From contig NZ_JAKVRD010000022.1 in the NCBI RefSeq assembly GCF_022814865.1, positions 1 through 62,483 of the forward strand: a stretch of DNA of 62,483 nucleotides, written 5' to 3'. Below, piece after piece: positions 42,633 through 51,522 of the stretch. A program made the position numbers and the translations under genes. A model generated the notes under the pieces. That model saw only the letters and a program-made list of their open reading frames with translations, was not told the DNA's origin and made no database searches. The number at the start of each line of letters is the position of its first letter. Position 1 is the stretch's first letter. This DNA comes from Shimia aestuarii (GTDB lineage: Bacteria > Pseudomonadota > Alphaproteobacteria > Rhodobacterales > Rhodobacteraceae).

Positions 42633-43220
42633 ATGGCAAGAACCGCTGGATCACATTCCGATATCACTGGCCCGCGCGTGCGAGAGGCGGCCCTTTCGCT
42701 CTTTGCGCGCCACGGCTTTGCCGCGGTTTCCATGCGCCAGATCGCCCGCGAGGTCGGGGTTCAGGCCGGGGCGCTCTACAATTACACGCCTGATAAACAA
42801 AGTCTGCTCTTCGATTTGATGCGCGGCCACATGGAAGACCTGCTCGACGCGCGTGCCGCCGTGGACGAGGGTGGATCGGCGCTTGCGCGGCTCGAAGCCT
42901 TTACTCGCTTTCACATCCGGTTCCACTCCGAACGCCTCGATGAGGTCTTTATCGCCTATATGGAGCTGCGCAATCTCACGCCCGAGAACTTCGCCGAGAT
43001 CGAATCCCTGCGTCGCCGTTATGAGGACGAACTGGAAAATATCCTCAACGACGGTGTCGCCTCAGGCGCTTTCGCCATCTCGGATACAAAGATCGCGACT
43101 CTGGCGGTGATTGCTATGCTGACTGGGGTCAATACTTGGTTCCGCGAAGGCGGGCGCCTGTCGTTGGTTGAGGTGGAACGAATCTATTGGGATATGGTGC
43201 GCAAGGCCGTCGCGGCCTGA
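42633..43220 (+). CDS. TetR-family transcriptional regulator
   Basis: A 195-residue regulator. The N-terminal HTH reads LFARHGFAAVSMRQIAREVGVQAGALYNYTPDKQSLLFDLM. The C-terminal domain contains the phrase FHIRFHSERLDEVFIAYMELRNL, typical of TetR proteins linked to acyl-CoA metabolism. It is divergent from the lipoprotein gene and convergent with the pirin gene (21 bp apart). The acyl-CoA ligase operon starting at 44374 is a plausible target, but only a site search could tell. Confidence 0.88.
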   Translation: MARTAGSHSDITGPRVREAALSLFARHGFAAVSMRQIAREVGVQAGALYNYTPDKQSLLFDLMRGHMEDLLDARAAVDEGGSALARLEAFTRFHIRFHSERLDEVFIAYMELRNLTPENFAEIESLRRRYEDELENILNDGVASGAFAISDTKIATLAVIAMLTGVNTWFREGGRLSLVEVERIYWDMVRKAVAA

Positions 43221-43241
43221 CGCACCGTTTTTTCTTTGAGA

Positions 43242-44153
43242 CTACGGCGCTTCCTTGATGAAGGTGCCGTTCTGCAGATCGCGAAACGCCTGACGTAGTT
43301 CGTCTTTTGTGTTCATCACGATCGGCCCATGCCAGGCCACAGGCTCTCGGATCGGCGCGCCTGAGATCAGGAGAAAGCGAATTCCCCGTGGCCCCGCCTG
43401 CACCGTGACCTCATCGCCCGTACCAAAGCGGATCAGCGTCCGGTCGCCGGACATGTCACGGATATGCACCTCTTCGCCCGCAACCTCCTTTTCAAGAAGG
43501 ACACCCGTCGGCTTGGACGCATCCGCAAAGGCGCCTTCGCCTTCAAAGATATAGGCAAACGCCTTACGATAAGTGTCGACCGGGAAGGTCTTCTTGACGC
43601 CCGCCGGGATCGTGATGTCGAGGTAAAGCGGTTCTGCCGCGATGCCGTCGACCGGCCCCGTCTGGCCCCAGAAACTGCCGACAATGACCCGCACCTGCGT
43701 GCCGTCGTCTTCCATGATAACCGGGATTTCTCCCGATCCGACGTCCTGATAGCGCGGCGTCGTCATCTTCAGGTCGCGCGGCAGATTCGCCCAAAGCTGA
43801 AAGCCGTGGTTGCCGCCCGTCATGTCCGGCTGTGGCATTTCCTGATGCAGGATGCCCGACCCGGCCGTCATCCACTGCACATCCCCCGCACCGAGCGTGC
43901 CGCTGTTGCCAAGGCTGTCCTGATGGGTGACCGAGCCGGAGATCACATAGGTGATCGTCTCGATCCCGCGGTGCGGATGCCACGGAAACCCCCGCATGAA
44001 CTTTTCGGGGTCTTCATTGCGGAAATGGTCCATCATCAGGAACGGATCGAGCTCTTCAGGGTCCGTGAACCCGAAAGCCCGGTGAAGATGCACCCCGGCG
44101 CCTTCCATCGTCGGCACCGCTTGTCTTTGTTCGAGAACCGGCCTGATCGACAT
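43242..44153 (-). CDS. Pirin family protein
   Basis: A 303-residue bicupin. The N-terminal cupin has the pirin metal motif HPHRGIETITYVISG, then DSLGNSGTLGAGDVQWMTAGSGILHQEMP, giving three His and one Glu as metal ligands. The C-terminal cupin follows (VDTYRKAFAYIFEGEG). Bacterial pirins are iron-binding; some act as quercetinases and some bind central metabolic enzymes. AAGGAG lies before the ATG at 44153; a longer frame to 44309 is not supported. It is divergent from the acyl-CoA ligase with about 220 bp between. The role here is unknown. Confidence 0.9.
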   Translation of the reverse strand: MSIRPVLEQRQAVPTMEGAGVHLHRAFGFTDPEELDPFLMMDHFRNEDPEKFMRGFPWHPHRGIETITYVISGSVTHQDSLGNSGTLGAGDVQWMTAGSGILHQEMPQPDMTGGNHGFQLWANLPRDLKMTTPRYQDVGSGEIPVIMEDDGTQVRVIVGSFWGQTGPVDGIAAEPLYLDITIPAGVKKTFPVDTYRKAFAYIFEGEGAFADASKPTGVLLEKEVAGEEVHIRDMSGDRTLIRFGTGDEVTVQAGPRGIRFLLISGAPIREPVAWHGPIVMNTKDELRQAFRDLQNGTFIKEAP

Positions 44154-44373
44154 CACGTGTCTCCTTTCATGGACGTCTGTTCGCTGATACCAATCTAAGC
44201 CGTTCTGAGCCGACGCCAATGGGGGGATCTGTGTCGCCCTGAACGGCGACTGTGCGGCGATGAACGGTTTCGACGCCACGGCAAATACAAAACCCCCTTG
44301 GAGTCCCATTGCTTACGCGTTTAACGTGCCCGAACCAAATTTCACCAACATCATCGGCAGGGGAGGGCCGTTC

Positions 44374-46005
44374 ATGCTGGGTTCCATGATGATGCGTCCG
44401 TTGAAAATCGCGGACATCCTGACATATGCCGCCGAAGTGCACCCAACCGGAGAGATCGTCTCCGTGCGCACCGAGGGCGACATCCACAAGACGACGTATG
44501 CAGAAACCCTTGGCCGCGTGTCGCAACTCTCGCACGCCCTCGAGGCGCTTGGCATCGAGATCGGGGACCGGGTCGCGACGCTGGCGTGGAACGGCTATCG
44601 CCATTTCGAGCTCTACTACGCGATCTCCGGCATCGGCGCGATCTGCCACACGATCAACCCTCGCCTCTCGGCCGAACAGATGACCTATATCGTCAATCAC
44701 GCCGAAGATCGGGTGCTCTTTGTCGACACCACCTTCGTGCCGATTGTCGAAGCACAGCGCCACGACTGGCCCGCCGATCTCAAAATCGTGGTGATGACCG
44801 ACCGCGCCCACATGCCGGCTGGGGACTACCTCTGCTACGAAGACCTGCTCGAGGGGCAGCCCGACGCCCGTGATTGGCCGGACCTGCCCGAGGAAACGGC
44901 CTCTGGTCTCTGCTACACCTCTGGCACCACGGGCAATCCCAAAGGCACGCTCTACACCCAGCGCTCGACTGTGCTGCATGCCATGATGGTGGGCCTGTCC
45001 TTGCCCAAGGCGTTGCAACCGGGCAAGCGCATCCTGCCGGTGGTGCCTTTGTTCCACGTCAACGCATGGGGCCTCCCCTACACGGCCCCCCTGACCGGGG
45101 CCTCGCTGGTGTTCCCCGGCGGCGCGTTGGACGGCGAAAGCCTGTTCCGCCTCATGGACAGCGAAGAGGTCTTCTCCGCCTGGGGCGTGCCAACCGTTTG
45201 GCTTGGGCTGCAGGGTGAGATCGACAAGCAAGGACGCCTGCCAAAAGGCTTCGAAGATGTGGTCATCGGCGGCTCTGCCGCCCCGACGAGCATGATCCGC
45301 TACTTCGAAGAACGAGACGTCAATGTCTGCCACGCCTGGGGCATGACCGAGATGAGCCCGATTGGCACGCAAGGCAACCTGCCGCCACATCTGGCGCATC
45401 TGCCGATGGACGAACGCATCGCCCAAAAAAGCGGACAAGGGCGGCGTGTCTTCGGGGTGGATCTCAAAATCTCTGATGAAGACGGCAATCGCCTGCCGCA
45501 TGATGGCAAGGCCACGGGCGAATTGTTCGTGCGCGGCAATACGATCACGGCCGGCTATTACAACAATGACGCGGCCAATAAGGACGCCTTTGACGGCGAT
45601 GGTTGGTTCGGAACCGGTGACGTGGCCGCAATCGACGAACATGGCTTCCTGACCATCACTGACCGTGCCAAGGACTTGATCAAGTCTGGCGGCGAATGGA
45701 TCAGCTCGCTTGACCTCGAGAACGTGGTTATGGCGCATCCCAAGGTGGCAAATTGCGCGGTGATCGCCGTGCCCCATCCGAAATGGGATGAGCGCCCGCT
45801 TCTGGTCGTGGTGCCGGGGAGCGATGGCAAACCGCCGATCGCCGAGATGATGGATATGCTGGGCGAGCATTTCGCCAAATGGCAGTTGCCCGATGGCGTG
45901 GTGTTCGTTGAGGAACTGCCGCTGACAGCAACCGGCAAGGTATCCAAGCTGACCCTGCGCCGCATGTATGGCGAGAATCAACTGCCTGCGCCGGAGACGG
46001 AATAA
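44374..46005 (+). CDS. Acyl-CoA ligase, DmdB-like
   Basis: A 543-residue ANL-superfamily ligase. Core motifs are SGLCYTSGTTGNPKGTLYT (AMP-binding P-loop), AWGMTEMSPIGT, DGWFGTGDVAAID, DRAKDLIKSGGEWIS and the C-terminal lysine motif LTATGKVSKLTLRRMYG. The stretch YAISGIGAICHTINPRL and the MLGSMMMRPL start closely resemble DmdB, the 3-methylmercaptopropionyl-CoA ligase of the DMSP demethylation pathway, as I remember it. The same subgroup includes medium- and long-chain fatty acyl-CoA ligases, so the substrate is open. The ATG at 44374 has GGGGAGGG upstream; a longer frame to 44260 is not favoured. Confidence 0.88.
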   Translation: MLGSMMMRPLKIADILTYAAEVHPTGEIVSVRTEGDIHKTTYAETLGRVSQLSHALEALGIEIGDRVATLAWNGYRHFELYYAISGIGAICHTINPRLSAEQMTYIVNHAEDRVLFVDTTFVPIVEAQRHDWPADLKIVVMTDRAHMPAGDYLCYEDLLEGQPDARDWPDLPEETASGLCYTSGTTGNPKGTLYTQRSTVLHAMMVGLSLPKALQPGKRILPVVPLFHVNAWGLPYTAPLTGASLVFPGGALDGESLFRLMDSEEVFSAWGVPTVWLGLQGEIDKQGRLPKGFEDVVIGGSAAPTSMIRYFEERDVNVCHAWGMTEMSPIGTQGNLPPHLAHLPMDERIAQKSGQGRRVFGVDLKISDEDGNRLPHDGKATGELFVRGNTITAGYYNNDAANKDAFDGDGWFGTGDVAAIDEHGFLTITDRAKDLIKSGGEWISSLDLENVVMAHPKVANCAVIAVPHPKWDERPLLVVVPGSDGKPPIAEMMDMLGEHFAKWQLPDGVVFVEELPLTATGKVSKLTLRRMYGENQLPAPETE

Positions 46006-46120
46006 CGACGCGTTACTTCGCTTGTTTCCCAATGTGACGCAGGGTTCTTCGCTCCGCCGGGGGCTTGCGTTGATTGGGGCAGATTATACCGTTGCTTGAA
46101 ACGTGCATGAGGAGGAGCGC

Positions 46121-47110
46121 ATGTCCAAAGACCATCATTTGCCCAAGGCCCTGCAAGGGCTTCGGATTCCCGCCGTGGCGTCGCCGATGTTCATCGTTTC
46201 CACCCCGGCGCTGGTCATCGCCCAATGCAAGGCCGGCATCGTTGGCAGTTTCCCGGCCCTGAACGCCCGCGAAGGCGAGGGCGAGTCGCCGCTTCTCGAA
46301 GCATGGCTCAAGGAAATTAACGAAGAGCTGGACCGCCATAATCAGGCGAATCCCGACACGCCTGCGGCGCCGTTTGCCGTGAACCAGATCGTGCACCGCT
46401 CCAATACCCGACTGGATCGCGATCTCGAGATTTGCGCCCGCTGGAAAGTTCCGATCTGGATTACCTCGCTCGGTGCGCGTGTTGAGGTCAATGAGGCCGC
46501 CCATAGCTGTGGTGGCATTGCGCTGCACGACATCATCAACAACACCTTCGCCAAAAAAGCGATTGAGAAAGGCGCCGACGGTCTGATCGCCGTGGCCGCA
46601 GGGGCAGGTGGCCACGCAGGGCCACAATCGCCCTTTGCCCTCGTGCGCGAAATCCGTGAATGGTTCGAGGGTCCGCTTCTTCTTTCCGGTTCCATCGCAA
46701 CGGGCGACGCGCTCCTCGCAGCACAGGCGATGGGGGCTGATCTTGGCTATATTGGCACGCCCTTTATCGCCACGGATGAGGCCAACGCCGTGCAGGGCTA
46801 CAAGGACATGATCGTCGAGAGCAGTGCCGAAGATATCGTCTATTCCTCGCTCTTCACCGGCGTCTGGGGCAACTACCTCAAAGGCTCTATCAGCAACGCT
46901 GGCATGGACCCCGATAACCTGCCGCTTGGTGATGTGGCCGATATGAGCTTTGGCAGCGACCGTGAGAAGCCAAAGGCATGGAAACATATCTGGGGATCGG
47001 GGCAGGGCATCGGCGCGGTCAAATCTGTTGGCCCGGCGGCCGATCTCGTCGCCCGGATTGAACGCGAATACCACGCCGCCTTTGATCGCCTGAAAGACCG
47101 CATGTCATGA
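46121..47110 (+). CDS. Nitronate monooxygenase (2-nitropropane dioxygenase family)
   Basis: A 329-residue FMN-dependent TIM-barrel enzyme. It shows LRIPAVASPMFIVSTPALVIAQ at the N terminus, the FMN-binding AVAAGAGGHAGPQSPFALV with the catalytic His in GGHAG, and LLLSGSIATGDALLAAQAMGADLGYIGTPF. It oxidises nitronates such as propionate-3-nitronate, or has an unknown oxidoreductase role in catabolic operons. AGGAGG precedes the ATG at 46121. It lies 115 bp after the acyl-CoA ligase and overlaps the histidine phosphatase start by 4 bp. Confidence 0.9.
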   Translation: MSKDHHLPKALQGLRIPAVASPMFIVSTPALVIAQCKAGIVGSFPALNAREGEGESPLLEAWLKEINEELDRHNQANPDTPAAPFAVNQIVHRSNTRLDRDLEICARWKVPIWITSLGARVEVNEAAHSCGGIALHDIINNTFAKKAIEKGADGLIAVAAGAGGHAGPQSPFALVREIREWFEGPLLLSGSIATGDALLAAQAMGADLGYIGTPFIATDEANAVQGYKDMIVESSAEDIVYSSLFTGVWGNYLKGSISNAGMDPDNLPLGDVADMSFGSDREKPKAWKHIWGSGQGIGAVKSVGPAADLVARIEREYHAAFDRLKDRMS

Positions 47111-47775
47111 GCATGGTCTTTCATCTTGTCCGCCACGCCCAAGCCTCTTTCGGGGCAGCGGACTACGACAACCTCTCTCCCCTCGGTCACCGCCAGTCCG
47201 AAGCGCTGGGCGCAGCTATGGCGCGGCAAGGTGTCGTGCCTGACGCGGTCTTCATCGGCGCGCAGAAGCGCCATCGCCAGACTTGGGAGGGCATGGCCAA
47301 AGGGATGGGCTGTGACCTCGAGCCTGTGATCCTGCCGGGGTTCAACGAGTTTGACTTCAAAGGCCTGCTCGACGCGCGTTTTGCAGAAGAGCCTGCGCCA
47401 GAGGGAATCCATAGCGACCGGCGCACGCATTTTCGCAAACTCCGCGAAACGGTCCTCATGTGGCAGCGGGACGAGATCACCAACCCGCCCGAGCGTTTCG
47501 CCGATTTCGCCGCCCGCGTCCGCGATGCCCGCGATATTGTCGCTGCGAGCGGGGCGAAGACCCCGGTGGCTGTTTCTTCCGGTGGTGCCATCGGCCAGAG
47601 CGTCGCGTCGGTCATGGGCGCCCCCGCCGACCAGATGATCGCCCTGCAACTTCAGGTCAAGAACTGCGCTGTGGCACGGTTCGTGATCGCCTCGACCGGC
47701 ACATGGTTGCACGGGTTCAACGAGACCCCCCATATCAACGCCGACAACGCGGCGGAAATGCTCACCTATAGCTGA
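47107..47775 (+). CDS. Histidine phosphatase family protein with second catalytic His replaced
   Basis: A 222-residue protein of the phosphoglycerate-mutase-like superfamily. The first motif is FHLVRHAQASFG (R9, H10). The second, normally V-S-H-G-G, reads VAVSSGGAIGQS, so Ser stands where the second His would be. A subgroup with S-G-G at this site exists, so the protein may bind phosphate without the usual mechanism or have altered activity. It overlaps nitronate monooxygenase by 4 bp and precedes the phosphotransferase gene by 10 bp, inside an apparent five-gene operon. Confidence 0.88.
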   Translation: MSMVFHLVRHAQASFGAADYDNLSPLGHRQSEALGAAMARQGVVPDAVFIGAQKRHRQTWEGMAKGMGCDLEPVILPGFNEFDFKGLLDARFAEEPAPEGIHSDRRTHFRKLRETVLMWQRDEITNPPERFADFAARVRDARDIVAASGAKTPVAVSSGGAIGQSVASVMGAPADQMIALQLQVKNCAVARFVIASTGTWLHGFNETPHINADNAAEMLTYS

Positions 47776-47785
47776 GGAGACCCGC

Positions 47786-48811
47786 ATGGCCACGAACACA
47801 CTCGACACCAAAGCCGTCGCGGCATGGCTCACCGATCATCTTGATGGGTTTGAAGGCCCCATCGAGGCCGAGAAATTCCCCGGCGGCCAGTCCAATCCGA
47901 CCTTCCTCCTCAAGACACCTGCGCGTGACTATGTGCTACGCCGCAAACCGCCCGGAACGCTCCTCAAATCCGCCCACGCGGTAGATCGTGAATTCCGCGT
48001 TCAGACTGCGCTTGCCGACACCGACGTGCCGGTCGCCAAGATGCATGTGCTGTGCGACGACGATGATGTGATCGGCTCGATGTTCTACGTCATGGACCGG
48101 GTCAATGGCCGCAATTTCGACGACCCGCGCCTGCCGGACCTGACCAACGCCGAGCGCAGCGCCGTTTTCGACCAGATGAACACCGTCCTCGCCGCGATCC
48201 ATACGGTCGACATCGACGTTGTGGGCCTTTCCGACTATGGCCCCGAAGGCAACTATTTCGAACGTCAGGTCGGCCGCTGGACCAAGCAATACCGCGCCTC
48301 CGAGACCGAGACCGTGGCGGATATGGACGCCCTGATCGACTGGCTCGCCGCGAACATGCCCGAGGATGATGGCAAACGGACGCTGGTGCATGGCGACTAT
48401 CGCCTCGACAACCTCCTATTCGCCAAAGATAGCACTGACTGCATCGCGGTTCTGGATTGGGAGTTGTCAACCATCGGCCACCCCTACGCCGACCTCGCCG
48501 CGGTCATCATGCAATGGCAAATGCCGCCCGGTGGCTCGGGGAGGGGCTTGCAGGGCGTGGATCGCGCCGCGCTCGGTATTCCTTCGGATCAGGCCTTCAT
48601 CGAGGCCTATTGCCGCCGCACCGGAACGCCCGGCATCGAAGGGTTCAACTTCTACCTCGCCTTCTGTTTCTTCCGCATGGCCGCGATCATCCAAGGCGTC
48701 CTGAAGCGCGCTCTGGACGGCAACGCCTCGAACCCCGAACGCGGGCGCAAGATGGGGGAATATGTCCCGCTTTTCGCCAGGGCCGGTTTGGAGGCGGCCA
48801 AGAATGGATAA
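47786..48811 (+). CDS. Phosphotransferase (APH/ACAD10-11 N-domain-like) family protein
   Basis: A 341-residue aminoglycoside-phosphotransferase-fold kinase. It has FPGGQSNPTFLLKTPARDYVLRRKP, the catalytic loop LVHGDYRLDNLLFAKD and the metal-binding VLDWELSTIGHPYADLA. In bacteria and animals this family accompanies acyl-CoA dehydrogenases (ACAD10/11) and is thought to phosphorylate hydroxyacyl substrates during fatty acid catabolism. The neighbours, an SDR and a thioesterase, fit that. GAGGAG precedes the ATG, and the stop overlaps the SDR start by 8 bp. Confidence 0.9.
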   Translation: MATNTLDTKAVAAWLTDHLDGFEGPIEAEKFPGGQSNPTFLLKTPARDYVLRRKPPGTLLKSAHAVDREFRVQTALADTDVPVAKMHVLCDDDDVIGSMFYVMDRVNGRNFDDPRLPDLTNAERSAVFDQMNTVLAAIHTVDIDVVGLSDYGPEGNYFERQVGRWTKQYRASETETVADMDALIDWLAANMPEDDGKRTLVHGDYRLDNLLFAKDSTDCIAVLDWELSTIGHPYADLAAVIMQWQMPPGGSGRGLQGVDRAALGIPSDQAFIEAYCRRTGTPGIEGFNFYLAFCFFRMAAIIQGVLKRALDGNASNPERGRKMGEYVPLFARAGLEAAKNG

Positions 48812-49589
48812 ACGCTACAAGGATCAGGTGGTCATGATCACCGGCGCCGCAAGCGGTTTCGGCAAGCGCGCCGCCGAGATGTTCGCCGCCGAGGGCGCAC
48901 GCCTCGCGCTCTCCGATATTTCCGCCGAAGCGCTCGAGGCCCATGCCGAAACCCTGCGCGCCAAAGGCGCCGAGGTCATTGCGGACGCCTTCGACGTCTC
49001 CGAAGAGGCTCCGCTCAAGGCCCATATCGCCCGTATTTCCGAGACCTATGGCCGCCTCGACGTGGCGATCAACAACGCCGGGATGGGCCATGAGCCCGCC
49101 CCGCTCCATATGCTCACCGCCGAGGATTTCGACCGCAACACCGCCGTCAACGCCCGAGGCGTGTTCCTCGGTATGAAATACCAGATCCCGCTCATGCGCG
49201 CGGCGGGCCAGGGGGCGATCCTCAATGTCGCCTCTGCGGCGGGTCTCGTCGGCTCTGGCAACCTCTCGGCCTACTCGGCGGCGAAACATGCGGTGGTTGG
49301 CCTCACGCGTGCCGCCGCCGATGAGAACGCGCGCAAGAATATCCGCGTCAACGCGCTTTGCCCGTCCTTCGCCTCTACGCCGCTTGTCGATGACATGACG
49401 AACATGGTCAGCGCCCGCACCGGCCTCGACACTGAAGGCGCCGCGCGCCAGATCACAGCCCGTATCCCGATGGGCCGCATGGCAAGCACGGACGAGATCG
49501 TGCAGGCCATGCTCTGGATCTGTTCGCCGGAAAACACTTTCATGACCGGACAGGCCGTGGCACTGGATGGTGGCCTGACTGCCGTCTGA
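48804..49589 (+). CDS. Short-chain dehydrogenase/reductase
   Basis: A 261-residue classical SDR. The cofactor motif is VMITGAASGFGKRAAEMF, then NNAG, the catalytic Ser in LNVASAAGLVGSGNLSAYSAAKHA with the Y-x-x-x-K pair, and the C-terminal FMTGQAVALDGGLTAV. Asp in ALSDIS at the end of beta-2 suggests NAD(H) preference. It oxidises or reduces an alcohol or 3-hydroxyacyl substrate, not identified. The ATG at 48804 overlaps the previous stop, and a longer frame to 48762 is rejected. Confidence 0.92.
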   Translation: MDKRYKDQVVMITGAASGFGKRAAEMFAAEGARLALSDISAEALEAHAETLRAKGAEVIADAFDVSEEAPLKAHIARISETYGRLDVAINNAGMGHEPAPLHMLTAEDFDRNTAVNARGVFLGMKYQIPLMRAAGQGAILNVASAAGLVGSGNLSAYSAAKHAVVGLTRAAADENARKNIRVNALCPSFASTPLVDDMTNMVSARTGLDTEGAARQITARIPMGRMASTDEIVQAMLWICSPENTFMTGQAVALDGGLTAV

Positions 49590-49613
49590 CGCCTGCCAAT
49601 TGGAGAGACCCGC

Positions 49614-50027
49614 ATGACACCGCTTGATCCCGCCCTCGACGAAAGCCCCTATCCGCTGCAAAAGCATCTTGGCTTTCGCCTGACACATTGGAGCGAGGAT
49701 TTCGCCCGGATCGAGCTACCGATTGAGCATTACCTCGGCAATCGCGCCGGCCTGCCACATGGCGGGATTTATGCGACGCTTCTCGATACGGTGATGGGCT
49801 ACTCGGGCTGTTTTACCGGTGATCCCGATCACAAACGCCTTGCCCTGACCCTTTCGATGACGGTGAACTTTCTGTCACGCCCCAAGGGGCACGTCCTCAT
49901 TGCTGAAGGGCGCAAGGTCGGCGGCGGTGCTTCGACCTTCTTTGCCGAGGCGACCGTGCTTGATGAAACGGACGAGTTGATCGCGCGCGGCTCTGGCGCG
50001 TTCAAGTATCGCAAGACGACGCTTTAG
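49614..50027 (+). CDS. PaaI-family hotdog thioesterase
   Basis: A 137-residue hotdog-fold protein with the PaaI motif GLPHGGIYATLLDTVMGYSG, where H-G-G and the following Asp form the active-site region, and later VGGGASTFFAEATVLDE. It would hydrolyse an acyl-CoA, releasing trapped CoA or ending the preceding pathway. GGAGAG lies before the ATG. It is last of the operon begun by nitronate monooxygenase and overlaps the convergent aminotransferase by 4 bp. Confidence 0.9.
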   Translation: MTPLDPALDESPYPLQKHLGFRLTHWSEDFARIELPIEHYLGNRAGLPHGGIYATLLDTVMGYSGCFTGDPDHKRLALTLSMTVNFLSRPKGHVLIAEGRKVGGGASTFFAEATVLDETDELIARGSGAFKYRKTTL

Positions 50028-51412
50028 GCCGCTCTCTCCCGCGCCTCCGATACGAGGGTGGCCACGGCGCCAAGGATCGTGTCGACCGTATCGTCCTCCA
50101 TCAACACGCTGAGGTTCAGGCGGACAAAGCCCGGCTTATGACTCTCGTCGCCCGCGAGGATTTCTGCGCGCAGAGCGTCCGATTGCGCGTCCCCGATCTG
50201 CAAGAGACGATGCACATAGGGCCCTGCACAGGCACAGCCGCCGCGCGCCTGAATGCCGAATTGCTCTGAAAGCGCGCGGGTAAAGACGCGGTGATCCATC
50301 GCCCGTCCCTCCGCATCGCGCGGCACGAAAGAGAAGAAAGGAAGGCGCTCGGTTCTCTCGGGCGCAAGGATGTCGATTCCCGGCACATCGCGCCACGCCT
50401 CGAAAGCGTGCTGTGTCAGCACCCTGTTGCGCTCCCCGATCCGGTCCTGCCCGATCACCTCCTTCACAATCATCGCAAGCGCTGCGCGAATGTCTCCAAT
50501 GACATTCGGCGTGCCACCTTCCTCGCGCTCCTCGAGCCGCGTGTGATAGTCGTGCCGGTAAGCGTTGACGAAGGTCACTGTGCCGCCGCCCGGACGGCTG
50601 GGCCGTGTGGTCTCGACGGTGTCGCGGCGCAGGATCAAGACGCCGCTCGCGCCAGGGCCGCCCATGAACTTATGCGGAGAAAGTGCGAGTGCGTCCGCCT
50701 TGCCAATGGCAATGGGCAGGTAGGGACCGCCGCCCGCGTAGTCCCAGACCATCTTGGCCCCATGCGCTTTGACCAGAGCCGTAACGCGCGCGACGTCGGT
50801 GCAGACGCCGGTGACATTCGAGGCCGCCGAGAAGGCCGCAATCGTAAGATCCGCCGGAGTCCTGAGCGCGGTCTCGAGCGCCGTCATATCCGGCCCGCCT
50901 TCTGCCGCTTCCGCGACCTCGACAACCTCCGCCCCGCTTTCACGCCACGGCAGCAGGTTGGAGTGATGTTCATATGGCCCGACGATCACCCGCACCTTTT
51001 CGCCGCGCGCCAAGGCCGCGCCGATGCCGAAGAGATGCACGAGTTGGTTCAATGCCGCCGTCGCGCCAGACCCCGAGAAGATCACCGCGTGTTCTTCAAG
51101 TGTCGCGCCACAATGCGCCGCGATGACTGCGCGCGCCTCTTCGCGCATCTGCGTCATGACCGCGCCGCAATAGCTGTCTTCGGTGTGGCTGTTGGCGTAG
51201 AAGGGCAGCACTTCCTCTGCGATGAAATCCTCCACCTGCCGAAGCGCCCGCCCTGACGCGATGTAATCCGCGTAGATCAACGGCTTCGGCCCTGTCGGTG
51301 TCGGGATCATCATCCCCTTGCCGATCTGCCCCTCCCGCAGCGCCGCAACCGGGTCAGGGGACGCACAGAGACCGGCTTTGAAACGGGCGAGGGGAGAGGG
51401 CAGATCGAACAT
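50024..51412 (-). CDS. Class V aminotransferase (cysteine desulfurase-like)
   Basis: A 462-residue PLP enzyme of the class V (NifS/SufS-like) fold. It shows LIYADYIASGRALRQVEDFI, NSHTEDSYCGAVMTQMREEAR, FSGSGATAALNQLVH, WDYAGGGPYLPI and the PLP lysine in ALSPHKFMGGPGASGVLILR. The C-terminal region has GCACAGPYVHRLL. No mobile active-site Cys loop of the IscS type can be assigned with certainty, so desulfurase, selenocysteine lyase or aminotransferase activity is open. It is divergent from an Lrp/AsnC regulator, which probably controls it in response to an amino acid. Confidence 0.85.
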   Translation of the reverse strand: MFDLPSPLARFKAGLCASPDPVAALREGQIGKGMMIPTPTGPKPLIYADYIASGRALRQVEDFIAEEVLPFYANSHTEDSYCGAVMTQMREEARAVIAAHCGATLEEHAVIFSGSGATAALNQLVHLFGIGAALARGEKVRVIVGPYEHHSNLLPWRESGAEVVEVAEAAEGGPDMTALETALRTPADLTIAAFSAASNVTGVCTDVARVTALVKAHGAKMVWDYAGGGPYLPIAIGKADALALSPHKFMGGPGASGVLILRRDTVETTRPSRPGGGTVTFVNAYRHDYHTRLEEREEGGTPNVIGDIRAALAMIVKEVIGQDRIGERNRVLTQHAFEAWRDVPGIDILAPERTERLPFFSFVPRDAEGRAMDHRVFTRALSEQFGIQARGGCACAGPYVHRLLQIGDAQSDALRAEILAGDESHKPGFVRLNLSVLMEDDTVDTILGAVATLVSEARERAA

Positions 51413-51522
51413 GAGATACCTTTGGGTCTTGATGATGTTCTGCCGAGATTAGTCCCGAAAAGATGCAAAACTGATGCCGATGTTTTTGGCTTTTTCCAAA
51501 ATATTGTGTCATATGATCTTAT

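Noticed and set aside
44167..46032. 621-residue open frame antisense to the acyl-CoA ligase
   Set aside because: Complete shadow of a gene with all ANL motifs; its own translation is His/Arg-rich without any domain.
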